Shown in pieces: positions 1 to 8,895 of a stretch of DNA of 64,000 nucleotides (positions are counted from its first letter, which is position 1; each line of letters opens with the position of its first letter). A model generated the notes under the pieces. The model did not search any database. It was not told the origin of the DNA and saw only the letters and a list, made by a program, of their open reading frames with translations. The DNA is taken from contig CAKOIF010000002.1 in assembly GCA_934086485.1 (NCBI GenBank), positions 54,930 to 118,929 on the forward strand, in the 5' to 3' direction. Source of the DNA: an uncultured Bacilli bacterium. GTDB lineage: Bacteria > Bacillota_I > Bacilli_A > RF39 > UBA660. Both the position numbers and the translations under genes were made by a program.

Positions 1-21
1 AATATTTTTTATTATATAGAT

Positions 22-459
22 ATGAAGATTACTAATATGTTAATGTGTATACTAGGTAATGATGTAATTGCATATTCTTATTATAATACTTTAGGTGTAG
101 CTTTATTAATTCAAAAACTAAAGGAAATTTGTCCTAATGAAGATATTGATAAATTATTTAAAAATATAAACTATAGATATTCTGAAAGATTTAATGAAGA
201 TAATGTTTATTTTATTCCTTTAATTCAAAATATACTAGTAAATATATTTATTGAAAAGATAAATAATGATATTTTAAGTGGAGTTACTTATGAAGAACTA
301 ATGCCTTGTATAAACTTTTTTAAAGAATCATTAATAACATATAATGGCTTAAAAAAAAATTATCCACATTTTAAAAATCTTCCAAATTTAAATGAAAGTT
401 TAATAAAGTTTAATATGTTTTATGAAAATATAAGTAATAACATAAATATGCATAGATAA
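22..459 (+). CDS. Hypothetical protein, possibly 5'-truncated by window edge
   Basis: I do not recognise this 145-residue protein. It is predicted mostly helical and soluble, with no signal peptide, membrane segment or cysteine motif. No Shine-Dalgarno lies before the ATG at 22, and the frame stays open upstream to base 1, so the real start may be outside the window. It ends about 60 bases before the conjugation-like operon and is followed by that operon's promoter, so it belongs to an upstream transcription unit. It could be an accessory gene of the same mobile element, but nothing in the sequence proves that. Confidence 0.55.
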   Translation: MKITNMLMCILGNDVIAYSYYNTLGVALLIQKLKEICPNEDIDKLFKNINYRYSERFNEDNVYFIPLIQNILVNIFIEKINNDILSGVTYEELMPCINFFKESLITYNGLKKNYPHFKNLPNLNESLIKFNMFYENISNNINMHR

Positions 460-463
460 ATTG

Positions 464-493
464 TTGTAGAAACAGCTGTTTTTATGTTATAAT
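464..493 (+). promoter_or_regulatory. Promoter with central palindrome, conjugation-like operon
   Basis: A TTGTAG box (464-469), an 18-bp spacer and a TATAAT box (488-493) preceded by TG-T (extended -10) lie upstream of the hydrolase gene. The spacer holds the perfect 12-bp palindrome AAACAGCTGTTT (470-481), placed where a repressor dimer would block RNA polymerase. The boxes and palindrome are seen directly; operator function is inferred. Confidence 0.5.
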
Positions 494-519
494 TTTTATA
501 TTGATAGGTGGTGATTTTC

Positions 520-2367
520 TTGGATAATAATGAAGATATAAATCAAGTTAATGAAGAAGAAACATTATATGATGAAGAAGTTTTACCCGAGGAAATTCCC
601 ATAGAAAACTATAACGAAGAGGGTGCCTATCAAGCTAAAAGTAATAAAGAAATTCAAAAAGAAAAAAATATTGAAACTAATAAAAAAGTAAGTAAGATGG
701 CTACTGAGGCTGCCGCTAATTATTTTGGTGGTCCAACAGCCGCTAGAGCAGTTAATAAACTTAACAATACTAAATTGGGTGATAAGTTAAATGAATCTGT
801 TGGTAAAAAAATACATAATATAACTAAAAGATCTTTTGCAGGAAGAAATATTCAAAACACAGTCAATAAACTTGATGATGATGGCACTTTAGATAAAGGA
901 CAAGCTGCTATGAATGCTTTATCTGGTTCAGGAGCTGGAAAAGGTCCAGTTAAACCAAATACTAATGCAAATCCAAATATTAATAATAGTAATAATAAAC
1001 AAAAAATGAATTTTACAATGAATCCTAAAAAGTCATCAATTGATACAAATAAAGATAAAAAAAATGAAATAGTAAGAAAAAAAATTATACAATTTATTAT
1101 AAAACATCCATGGATTTTAGGTATTGTTTTAATATTATTTTTACTTATGATAATAATGCTAGTTATTTTAGGTGGCGGTGGAGCTGAAGAACAAGCAAAT
1201 TATCTTTCTTTAAATAGCTCTTGCAGTGATTTTCCAATGAAGGCTTCATCTTTATCAAGAAGTGAATTTATTAGTTTAATGGAAAAAAATCTTATAGCAA
1301 AACAAGGTAGTACAGAAGCTACAAATTTATTTGTTAAAAAGGCTGGAACTATTTACGATATAGCAACTAAAAATAATGTTAATCCGGAACTTGTTGTTGT
1401 AAGAGCGATTGCCGAAGGCTTTACACCAGGTGTTAGGTCAAATAACTTTTGGGGATTAGCGGTATATAATGGTCAAAACTCAGGAGCAGTTTATTCATCC
1501 TTTTCTGAGGGTGTACTTGCTTTTGTTAATAATGTTTCCCAATATGATACAATTGTTGATATGATGAGTAAATACGCATATATTGGTAAGTATTGGTACA
1601 ATGCTGGAAGTAATTCATTAGGTGGATGTCAATATGCTTCATATATGTATGAATTTTATGATGATGAGTCAAGGGCAAAAGAAGTTGAAAAAATTTGTGC
1701 TAAAAATGCTTGTCCTTATACTGTGTCTGGGGGAACAGCAACTGCAGTTAACTCTTCGAAATGTACGCCAACTAATGATGAAGATCAACTTGCTTATGCT
1801 AAATTTCAAGCAAGTAATATGGCTAAAATAAGAACATCTATTTTTGAACTTGAACCTTATGATTGTTCTAGTGTGGAAACTGATATTGGTAATGTAGATA
1901 TTTCTAATATTAACGATATAAGAGAACTTGGAACATTAATTGCTAAAAAAGCTATTGCAACTTTTGACCATTATCAATATAGTCAAGCCAGAAGAAATGA
2001 AAATGGTTATGTAGATTGTTCATCAATGGTTGATAGAGCATATCGTTTATTTAATATAAATTATTTGTATACACCTTGGGGTAATGCTGGTACAACAGTT
2101 ACTGAATCACAATGGTGTAGAGAAAATGGTGCTGTTGTAAATAGTACTAATGTAAATGACTTTATACCTGGAGATTTAATCTTTAATAATAACTGGGGTC
2201 ACGTTGTAATGTATATAGGAAATAGTCAAATATTCGAAGCATCAGGTCATTATCCAAGTAATCCCGAATCTGATGTTAGAGTTACAAATTATTATGGTGG
2301 TACTGTAATGGTATGTAGACCTCTTAGAGTATATTTTAAAAATAAAAGCGGTTCAAATAATGCTTAA
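520..2367 (+). CDS. Membrane-anchored two-domain cell-wall hydrolase (glucosaminidase-like + NlpC/P60)
   Basis: This is a VirB1/Tn916-Orf14-type wall hydrolase that would open peptidoglycan for a conjugation channel. I chose the TTG at 520 because AGGTGG sits 9 bases upstream; GTG codons at 508 and 511 lie inside that ribosome site. The 615 residues run as an acidic, low-complexity cytoplasmic N-terminus, one transmembrane segment (about 196-219), a lysozyme/glucosaminidase-like domain (about 248-380, with AIAEGF) and a C-terminal NlpC/P60 peptidase domain (about 470-600). The peptidase has candidate catalytic Cys500 (YVDCSS) and His561 (WGHVV), with His577 a further candidate. It is followed by an anchored protein and a VirD4-type ATPase in one operon. 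The N-terminal acidic tail is long for the family. Confidence 0.8.
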   Translation: MDNNEDINQVNEEETLYDEEVLPEEIPIENYNEEGAYQAKSNKEIQKEKNIETNKKVSKMATEAAANYFGGPTAARAVNKLNNTKLGDKLNESVGKKIHNITKRSFAGRNIQNTVNKLDDDGTLDKGQAAMNALSGSGAGKGPVKPNTNANPNINNSNNKQKMNFTMNPKKSSIDTNKDKKNEIVRKKIIQFIIKHPWILGIVLILFLLMIIMLVILGGGGAEEQANYLSLNSSCSDFPMKASSLSRSEFISLMEKNLIAKQGSTEATNLFVKKAGTIYDIATKNNVNPELVVVRAIAEGFTPGVRSNNFWGLAVYNGQNSGAVYSSFSEGVLAFVNNVSQYDTIVDMMSKYAYIGKYWYNAGSNSLGGCQYASYMYEFYDDESRAKEVEKICAKNACPYTVSGGTATAVNSSKCTPTNDEDQLAYAKFQASNMAKIRTSIFELEPYDCSSVETDIGNVDISNINDIRELGTLIAKKAIATFDHYQYSQARRNENGYVDCSSMVDRAYRLFNINYLYTPWGNAGTTVTESQWCRENGAVVNSTNVNDFIPGDLIFNNNWGHVVMYIGNSQIFEASGHYPSNPESDVRVTNYYGGTVMVCRPLRVYFKNKSGSNNA

Positions 2368-2380
2368 GAAAGGATAAAAT

Positions 2381-3202
2381 ATGGGAAAATTTAATAAATT
2401 AAGTATAATAATTATTACTCTTATGGTTTGTATTTTTGGTTCTTTAATAGTATATTTTGCTTTATTTAAAAATAATGATGATGTAAATGTTAATATTGAT
2501 AATAGTCATAACTCAAATTTATCAAATAATATAACTGGTAATAATACAAATACTACTCCAGTTGTTAAGGATGATATTAAATATTTAGTAATTGATGAAT
2601 ACTCTATATCATATAATAAAACTAAAAATAAGTTTAGTTCTTGCAGTAAATCAAGCGTTGAAAAAGATAAGTTAAGTGTATATATTGATGGTAATTACTA
2701 TGGAAAATATAATTTAAAATATGGAAATGCTTGGAATTTATTTGACGATAATAAAGAGTATGTTGATTATAAGGGAAGCCTTTTAGCATATTCCGATGGC
2801 TTAAATGTAGAAAATGTTTCTTTTACAGCCGAAGATTTTAATAGTCAGTACATAACTGAGGCAAATAAGATATTAAATAATAGCAAGGTTAATGTTCAAG
2901 AAAACTTACATTATAATTATCGTTATTCTACAGGAAATATGAATGTTACTATTGTATCGAATTTGTATGGAGAACAAACATTATATTATAATTTAGCATA
3001 TTTTACTTATTTGAATGAAAACTATGTTATATTTAAACATACTGCAAACAATTTAAAAAGTGAATATTCTCATACCTTAAAATCTATACTAAAAATAAAT
3101 AACAAAATATATATTGTATTTAATATGTTAAATGAAAGTAATTTAAAAGAAACATTTAGTATGTACGAATTTGAAGGTAGTAAATTCAAAAAAGTTATTT
3201 AA
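2381..3202 (+). CDS. Membrane-anchored hypothetical protein of conjugation-like operon
   Basis: This 273-residue protein has one N-terminal transmembrane segment (about 7-29), an Asn/Asp-rich linker (about 32-62) and an extracytoplasmic domain of unknown fold. Its start has an AAAGGA ribosome site. It lies 13 bases after the wall hydrolase and 47 bases before the VirD4-type ATPase, so it is probably an envelope component of the same transfer machinery. I recognise no family. A TATAAT (about 3221) between this gene and the next may be an internal promoter. Confidence 0.65.
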   Translation: MGKFNKLSIIIITLMVCIFGSLIVYFALFKNNDDVNVNIDNSHNSNLSNNITGNNTNTTPVVKDDIKYLVIDEYSISYNKTKNKFSSCSKSSVEKDKLSVYIDGNYYGKYNLKYGNAWNLFDDNKEYVDYKGSLLAYSDGLNVENVSFTAEDFNSQYITEANKILNNSKVNVQENLHYNYRYSTGNMNVTIVSNLYGEQTLYYNLAYFTYLNENYVIFKHTANNLKSEYSHTLKSILKINNKIYIVFNMLNESNLKETFSMYEFEGSKFKKVI

Positions 3203-3249
3203 AAAATATACATTATGTTGTATAATAAATTCATTGAAAAGGAGGAAAA

Positions 3250-5490
3250 ATGAAATTTAAAGTTACCAAAAAAGATTTTATGTTATTTTGTATTTATTGT
3301 GGAATACTTTTATATTTTTGTGCGATAGCAGTACTTAATTTTTCTTCATTTTCGACTGATGGCACATTTTATGGGCTTTTACCATTTAAGGCATTTACAC
3401 CTCAATATATAGGATTTACTTTAGGACTTTTTGTAGCTGCATTAATTTTAATATTTACTAGCGTATCTTCGAAAATATTTAGTAAAGATAAAGGAGAGGG
3501 ATTTGGACTATTCTTTTCTGAAAAAAGTAGTGATGGTTATTCTAAGTGGGCATCAGATAAAGATATTAAAACAGATAAAAATATTGTAAAAGTAAGAACT
3601 ATAGATGACCATATTGAGGCAGCTGGTGTAGCGCTTGTAAATAATGGAAAAGAAATGTGGGTTGATAATGGTGAGTACCATAATCTTATTATAGGTTCTA
3701 CAGGTTCAGGTAAAACAGAATGTGTAGTTAAACCTCTTGTTAATTTACTTTCTAAAAAAGGTGAAAGTATGGTTATTACTGACCCTAAAGGTGAAATTTA
3801 TCAATATTGTGGAGAATATTTAAAAAAACAAGGTTATAATATCGTAATTTTAAACTTCCGTGATCCTGAAAAAGGAAACTCTTGGAACCCACTTGCACTT
3901 CCATATATGTATTATAAACAAGGAAATCAAGATAAAGCTACAGAACTTTTAGAGGACGTATCACTTAATATTTTATATGATAAAAGTGAAGGTGGAGATT
4001 CTGCATTCTGGCAAAAGAGTGCTGCCGACTATTTTTCTGGTTTAACAATGGGTCTATTTATGGATGCCAAAGAAAAAGAGGTCAATTTAAATAGTATTAA
4101 CTTTATGTCTACAGTAGGCGAGGAACGTCGTGGTACAAAAACATATATTCAAGAATATTTTAATTTAAAAGGTGAAGCAAGTCCTGCATATATATTTGCT
4201 TCGAATACAATAAATGCTCCAAATGATACTAAAGGTGGAATATTATCTACTTTTAGACAAAAAATAAGATTATTTTCAACAAAAGAAAATTTAAGTGAAA
4301 TGCTTTCATATTCAGATTTTGATATGAGAGATATTGGTAATAAAAAGACAGCAGTTTTTATGATTATTCATGATGAAAAGAAAACATATCATGGACTTAT
4401 GACAATATTTATTAAACAGTGTTATGAAACTTTAATTGATTGTGCTCAAGCAAATGGTGGTAAACTTACTTATCGTACAAATTTTATTCTTGATGAGTTT
4501 GCAAATATGCCTCCGCTTAAGGATGTTGATTCAATGGTTACAGCCGCCAGAAGTAGAGCAATTAGATTTTCATTTATCATTCAAAATTTTGCTCAACTAA
4601 ATGATGTTTATGGAGAAGAAGTTGCACAAGTTATTAAGGGAAACTGTGGTAATTTGATTTATTTAATTTCTACAGAACTTAAAGCTCTCGAAGAAATTAG
4701 TAAAATGTGTGGAGAGGTTAAATCAAAAGAAAAGGATAAGACTGCATCAACACCACTTGTAACTGTATCTGATTTACAAAAATTAAAATTATTTCAAGCA
4801 ATTATTATAAGGTGGCGTAAAAATCCATTTAAAACTGATTTAGCGCCTGACTTTAAAATTGATTGGGGTATTGAAAGAAAAGATGCTGTACTTCCTGTTA
4901 GAGAGAAAACCCAAATAGAACTATTTGATGTTAAGAAGTTTGTTTCTGAAAAGAAAAAAGAGGAAGCAATGAATAACCCTGGAATGATGGGTGGTATGGA
5001 TAATCCATTTATGGGTGGAGGTGGATTTAATCCATTTATGGGAGCAAATCCATTTATGGGACCTAGACCTAGTGCTAATCCTATGGCCTCTAATGCGTCA
5101 TCTACTCCTAATCCATTTATGGGTGGTGGAGAAGTAACTTCTAAAGACATAGATGATATGGTAAAAGAAATTGAAAAGAAACTTCAAGCTCTTGATGAGG
5201 AAGAAAAGAAAGAAAATGAACTTAAAAAACAATCTGAGGCTATTACTGAAGATAAACCAGTTATTAAACCAATTATTGACAAAGAACCTTCAAAAGATAT
5301 AGATGAGATTATTAAAAAACTTGAAAAAACTGAAGTTCCTGATAATAATGATGAACCAGATGGATTTACTCAGGAAATAAATCTTAAAGATGAACCAAAT
5401 ACAATCTTAAATGTTGATAAAGATAGTGAGGTAATTAATAATTCAGTATCTGATGATGATGATTATTTAGATGATTTCTTTGATGATTAG
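3250..5490 (+). CDS. VirD4/TraG-type type IV secretion coupling ATPase
   Basis: Coupling proteins of this family are hexameric inner-membrane ATPases that bring relaxosome DNA or protein substrates to the type IV channel. Two N-terminal transmembrane segments (about 9-31 and 53-72) precede the motor domain. Walker A is GSTGSGKTE (about 149-157) and Walker B is FILDEF (about 412-417). The motif DPKGEIY after Walker A and QNFAQL near 450 are also typical. The C-terminal 180 residues are unusual: Met/Gly/Pro-rich NPFMGGG-like repeats (about 577-625), then an acidic Lys/Glu tail ending in an Asp run. No relaxase or VirB4 lies in the window, so the rest of the system must be upstream or lost. Start has GGAGG 6 bases before. 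Confidence 0.92.
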   Translation: MKFKVTKKDFMLFCIYCGILLYFCAIAVLNFSSFSTDGTFYGLLPFKAFTPQYIGFTLGLFVAALILIFTSVSSKIFSKDKGEGFGLFFSEKSSDGYSKWASDKDIKTDKNIVKVRTIDDHIEAAGVALVNNGKEMWVDNGEYHNLIIGSTGSGKTECVVKPLVNLLSKKGESMVITDPKGEIYQYCGEYLKKQGYNIVILNFRDPEKGNSWNPLALPYMYYKQGNQDKATELLEDVSLNILYDKSEGGDSAFWQKSAADYFSGLTMGLFMDAKEKEVNLNSINFMSTVGEERRGTKTYIQEYFNLKGEASPAYIFASNTINAPNDTKGGILSTFRQKIRLFSTKENLSEMLSYSDFDMRDIGNKKTAVFMIIHDEKKTYHGLMTIFIKQCYETLIDCAQANGGKLTYRTNFILDEFANMPPLKDVDSMVTAARSRAIRFSFIIQNFAQLNDVYGEEVAQVIKGNCGNLIYLISTELKALEEISKMCGEVKSKEKDKTASTPLVTVSDLQKLKLFQAIIIRWRKNPFKTDLAPDFKIDWGIERKDAVLPVREKTQIELFDVKKFVSEKKKEEAMNNPGMMGGMDNPFMGGGGFNPFMGANPFMGPRPSANPMASNASSTPNPFMGGGEVTSKDIDDMVKEIEKKLQALDEEEKKENELKKQSEAITEDKPVIKPIIDKEPSKDIDEIIKKLEKTEVPDNNDEPDGFTQEINLKDEPNTILNVDKDSEVINNSVSDDDDYLDDFFDD

Positions 5491-5503
5491 TGACAAATAA
5501 AAT

Positions 5504-5534
5504 AAAATCTCATATATTATTATGAGGTTTTTTT
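5504..5534 (+). terminator. Terminator after VirD4 gene, overlapping next gene's ribosome site
   Basis: An 11-bp stem (5504-5514 with 5521-5531, one G-T pair) closes a 6-base loop and runs into T residues. The 3' arm contains GAGG, the only ribosome site for the gene starting at 5535. Confidence 0.75.
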
Positions 5535-5792
5535 ATGAAAGTCATTGAATATGAAAAGTATGAAAGTTATTTAGGAAAACTTATTGATGTTCAACATCCT
5601 CTTGATTATGAAGAGTGGCATGATCCAAGAAGTAAAAATATATATGCTGATAAATTATTGTTAAATCCAGGGTTATATCTAAAGAAAAATGAAACATACT
5701 ATATAATGTGTAGAAAAGGTACATTAAGTAGAAAAGTTGTAAGAGTGTTAACATTTTATGGTTATGATGTTGTTCTTGTAAAAAACTTTTAA
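5535..5792 (+). CDS. Small rhodanese-like protein
   Basis: This 85-residue single-domain protein matches the short rhodanese pattern: LIDVQHPLDYEEWHDP near the N-terminus (family LIDVR...E...H), then YIMCRKGTLSRKVV carrying the active-site loop C-x2-G-x2-S (Cys58), and a closing GYDVVLV strand. Rhodaneses carry persulfide sulfur on that cysteine; the partner here is unknown. The gene starts inside the T-tract of the preceding terminator, so readthrough or an unseen promoter must express it. It is followed 29 bases later by a TVP38-type membrane protein. Confidence 0.7.
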   Translation: MKVIEYEKYESYLGKLIDVQHPLDYEEWHDPRSKNIYADKLLLNPGLYLKKNETYYIMCRKGTLSRKVVRVLTFYGYDVVLVKNF

Positions 5793-5821
5793 ACATACTA
5801 TAATTTTATTGGGAGTATTAT

Positions 5822-6397
5822 ATGATTGAAAATTTTGCAGATTATTTAGAAACATTCCTATTATCTTTGGGAGTATTTGCTCCAATTTTGGCATGTATTT
5901 TAATAATTATTGAATCAATAGTTCCAGTGCTTCCATTATGTGTATTTATTACAATAAATTTTTATTTTTTTGGTAAGTTTGTTGGCTTTTTATTATCTTG
6001 GATATTTACCTGTATAGGGTGCTATTTATCTTATACTTTAGTTAGAAAAGGAGTTAAAACTATTGCTCTTGATACAGCCGAAAAATCAGGCCTTTTGCAA
6101 AAAACAATTAAAATAATAAAAAATATGGATATAACCAATTTAATTTTAGTTATTGCTATTCCTTTTACACCAGCTTTTTTAATAAATATTGCCGCGGGTC
6201 TTGCAAAAATGGACAAGAAAAAATTCATTATCAGTATATTAATTGGTAAAATATTTATGGTATATTTCTGGGGATTTATTGGAGTTAGTTTAATTGAAAG
6301 TTTAAAAAATCCCTTAATAATTATAAAAGTTGTTATTTTATTAATATTTGCCTATATATTAAGTATAATTGTAAAAAAAATACTAAAAATTAATTAG
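5822..6397 (+). CDS. TVP38/TMEM64 (VTT/DedA-like) membrane protein
   Basis: This 191-residue integral membrane protein has about five hydrophobic segments. It carries the family signature ESIVPVLP near residue 36 and the second conserved region around PFTPAFLINIAAGL. VTT/DedA-type proteins act in the cytoplasmic membrane, and several family members move or scramble lipids. GGGAG lies 5 bases before the ATG. The gene converges with the L,D-transpeptidase on the other strand, 6 bases apart. Confidence 0.8.
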   Translation: MIENFADYLETFLLSLGVFAPILACILIIIESIVPVLPLCVFITINFYFFGKFVGFLLSWIFTCIGCYLSYTLVRKGVKTIALDTAEKSGLLQKTIKIIKNMDITNLILVIAIPFTPAFLINIAAGLAKMDKKKFIISILIGKIFMVYFWGFIGVSLIESLKNPLIIIKVVILLIFAYILSIIVKKILKIN

Positions 6398-6403
6398 TAT
6401 TTT

Positions 6404-7270
6404 TTATTTATGTACAAGTACTCTAGTGTTAGCCTCAACATTTTCATATAATGTTTTAGCGGCATCATTTTGCATATTTACACATCCATGGCTACCATTT
6501 GTCTTATATATTTCTCCTCCAAAATCATAGCGCCAGTATGCATCATGAAATCCTATGCCACCATCAAATGGTACCCAGTAATCTACATGTAGTTTATAAC
6601 CAGGACCTATTAAATATGTATCTGCTTGTTTATAATAAATATAGAAATAACCAAGTCTTGTATCATATTTATTTTCAAATCCGGTAGTAACACTTGTGGT
6701 CATAATTAATTCATTATTTTTATATAAATTAACTGTTTGACTTGATATATCAACTTCAACAAAGGTATCAGGAATTAATTCAATATCTTCCTTATTGAAA
6801 AAAGCATATATGTTATTTTCAAGCATTCCCCCATAAAATGTATCAGTTTCCCAATCAATTGCAACTTTTTGATATGCCTCAATATCTGCGTAATATGATC
6901 CATCAATATGGTTATAATTTGTATTATTTTTTACATAACCATATCTTATTATTAAAGGTTTTTTTTCTTTTACTTCTTGAGTTATTTCTTCCTTATTTGT
7001 GTCTGGTTCAATCTCTTGAACTTTTACTTCTTCGGGAATACCCAATCTTTCTTTCATTTCTTTCATTGAAATTAATTCACAATCAATTCTTCTTGTGGGA
7101 ATATTAATTTGATTATTATCTTTAGTATTTTCTACATTAATATTCTTTGCTATAGTGGTAGTTTCAGCCCAATTATCAACATCTCTTTTAATTTTTTTTG
7201 CACATTCATAAGTATTAATAACCGCCGCAATTAACACTGCAAATGCTATAATTCTATCTTTTGTTTTCAT
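6404..7270 (-). CDS. L,D-transpeptidase (YkuD domain), membrane-anchored
   Basis: The enzyme would make 3-3 peptidoglycan cross-links or attach proteins to the wall. It has an N-terminal membrane anchor (about 8-22), a 130-residue variable region, then a C-terminal YkuD domain (about 165-288). The domain shows FVEVDISSQTVNLY, GIGFHDAYW and the catalytic motif SHGCVNM, with nucleophile Cys263 and His261. Length is 288 residues. No clear ribosome site precedes the ATG, which lies in a short divergent region shared with the TetR gene. It indicates a peptidoglycan wall in this organism. Confidence 0.9.
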   Translation of the reverse strand: MKTKDRIIAFAVLIAAVINTYECAKKIKRDVDNWAETTTIAKNINVENTKDNNQINIPTRRIDCELISMKEMKERLGIPEEVKVQEIEPDTNKEEITQEVKEKKPLIIRYGYVKNNTNYNHIDGSYYADIEAYQKVAIDWETDTFYGGMLENNIYAFFNKEDIELIPDTFVEVDISSQTVNLYKNNELIMTTSVTTGFENKYDTRLGYFYIYYKQADTYLIGPGYKLHVDYWVPFDGGIGFHDAYWRYDFGGEIYKTNGSHGCVNMQNDAAKTLYENVEANTRVLVHK

Positions 7271-7312
7271 ATCTTTATATTACTAAAACTTGATATAAAA
7301 GTCAATTTATAA

Positions 7313-7341
7313 TTTACAAATAAAATATCACGTGATACAAT
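7313..7341 (+). promoter_or_regulatory. Promoter and TetR operator candidate
   Basis: TTTACA (7313-7318), a 17-bp spacer and TACAAT (7336-7341) form a promoter for the TetR-ABC operon. The perfect 12-bp palindrome TATCACGTGATA (7326-7337) overlaps the -10 box, as expected for an autoregulatory TetR site. Confidence 0.55.
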
Positions 7342-7363
7342 ATATAATGAAAGGAAGTAAAAA

Positions 7364-7957
7364 GTGCCAAGAAATATTGTAATATCTAAAGAAAATATTT
7401 TAAATGCTGGTTTTGATATAACTAGAAAATATGGTATAAGTAAGGTAAGTAATAGAGAACTTGCTAAATATTTAAATTGTTCAATAAGACCTATATATTA
7501 CCAATTTAAAAATTCAGATGAACTTTTTAATGAATTATGTAAGAAAATACATGATTATTTTTATTCATATATCTTGAATAATTTAAATGATAAGATTCCT
7601 AAATATAAACAAGTAGGATTAAATTATATTAAATTTGCTAGGGAAGAAAAAAATTTTTATCAAGTATTATTTTTAAATAAAAATTGTAATTTAAATACTT
7701 TTAATCAAGATACAGATGCTAGTTTTAATATAGTTAAGGGATTTATTAAAACAAGTACAAATTTATCTTTGGAAGATATAAATGAATTTCATTTTAAGAT
7801 GTGGACATTTTGTCATGGCCTTGCAACGCTTCTTGCAAATGATAAAATTAATTTAACAGATGAACAAATAAATATTCTTATTTCACAAGAGTTTCAAGCA
7901 CTTATGCTTCTTCGAGATAATCCAAATAACAAATATATTTTTAAGGAGGAAAGTTGA
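7364..7957 (+). CDS. TetR-family transcriptional regulator
   Basis: This 197-residue protein starts at a GTG with AAGGAAG upstream. The N-terminal helix-turn-helix spans about 8-54 (ILNAGFDITRKYGISKVS ... YYQFKNSDELF, the usual TetR recognition helix and F-x-x-K/S-x-x-EL motif). The C-terminal ligand domain is unassigned. Its TGA stop overlaps the ATG of the ABC ATPase (TGATG), so it is translationally coupled to the exporter it probably represses. A palindrome overlapping its own promoter supports autoregulation. Confidence 0.88.
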   Translation: MPRNIVISKENILNAGFDITRKYGISKVSNRELAKYLNCSIRPIYYQFKNSDELFNELCKKIHDYFYSYILNNLNDKIPKYKQVGLNYIKFAREEKNFYQVLFLNKNCNLNTFNQDTDASFNIVKGFIKTSTNLSLEDINEFHFKMWTFCHGLATLLANDKINLTDEQINILISQEFQALMLLRDNPNNKYIFKEES

Positions 7958-8895
7958 TGGAAAATATAATTGAGGTAAAAGATTTAACTAAATCATATAA
8001 AAATAAAATTGCAGTTGATAACTTATCATTTAATGTTAAAAAAGGTGAAATTCTAGGACTTTTAGGTCCAAATGGAAGTGGAAAGACCACAACAATAAAT
8101 TCTATATTGTCACTATTAAACTTTGATAAAGGTTCAATAAAGATTTATGGTAAAGAAATGAATAATGATGCTTATGATATTAAAGAAAAAATTGGTGTTA
8201 TTTTTCAAGAAGTTGCAGTATTCGAAGAACTTACTGTTTATGATAATATTGATTATTTCTGTGGCCTTTATATAACTGATAAAGACAAAAGAATGAAGTA
8301 TATTGAGGATGCTATTAAATTAACAGGTCTTGAGAATTTTAAAAAGTTCTATCCAAAACAGTTATCTGGGGGATTACTTCGAAGGCTTAATATTGCCTGT
8401 GGTATTGCTCATAAACCAAGTATAATATTTCTTGATGAACCAACTGTAGCTGTTGATCCTCAAAGTCGAAATAATATATTATCAGGTATAAAAAAATTAT
8501 CTAATGATGGTGCAACAATTATATATACCACTCATTATATGGAAGAAGCAGAAAGCATTTGTGATAGAATTATAATTCTTGATAATGGTAAAATTATTGC
8601 AAGTGGCACAACTGATGAATTAAAAAAATTATCTAATATCGAAGAAAAAATAACTGTAGAATTAGATAGTATTTCTAATAATGATATAGATAAACTATCA
8701 AAATTCAAACAAATTAGAAACATTTCTTATAAAGATAATTTACTTGTAATTACTTATTCAAAAGGAACTGATAATTTAGGTAAACTTACAAGTTTTATGA
8801 AAGAAAATAATATTTCATATAATAAAATATATTCTGAAAGACCTAGTTTAAATGATGTATTTTTAGAGCTTACCGGAAAGGACTTAAGAGACTAA
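7957..8895 (+). CDS. ABC transporter ATP-binding protein (NatA/LnrL-like)
   Basis: This nucleotide-binding subunit of an ABC-2 exporter has Walker A GPNGSGKTT (37-45), the ABC signature LSGG in QLSGGLLRR and Walker B IIFLDEPT followed by the D-loop. The 80-residue C-terminal extension is typical of NatA/CcmA-like drug or peptide exporters. I chose the ATG at 7957, 6 bases after AAGGAGGA, over a TTG three bases earlier. It sits between the TetR regulator and two ABC-2 permeases, an arrangement typical of antibiotic or antimicrobial-peptide efflux operons. The substrate cannot be deduced. Confidence 0.93.
   Translation: MENIIEVKDLTKSYKNKIAVDNLSFNVKKGEILGLLGPNGSGKTTTINSILSLLNFDKGSIKIYGKEMNNDAYDIKEKIGVIFQEVAVFEELTVYDNIDYFCGLYITDKDKRMKYIEDAIKLTGLENFKKFYPKQLSGGLLRRLNIACGIAHKPSIIFLDEPTVAVDPQSRNNILSGIKKLSNDGATIIYTTHYMEEAESICDRIIILDNGKIIASGTTDELKKLSNIEEKITVELDSISNNDIDKLSKFKQIRNISYKDNLLVITYSKGTDNLGKLTSFMKENNISYNKIYSERPSLNDVFLELTGKDLRD

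Noticed and set aside
4794..5150. 118-codon minus-strand frame opposite the VirD4 gene
   Set aside because: It mirrors the NPFMGGG-coding repeats of the sense gene and has no ribosome site or promoter.
508..5490. Complete integrative conjugative element
   Set aside because: Only three transfer-type genes are present; there is no relaxase, VirB4, integrase or attachment site in the window.
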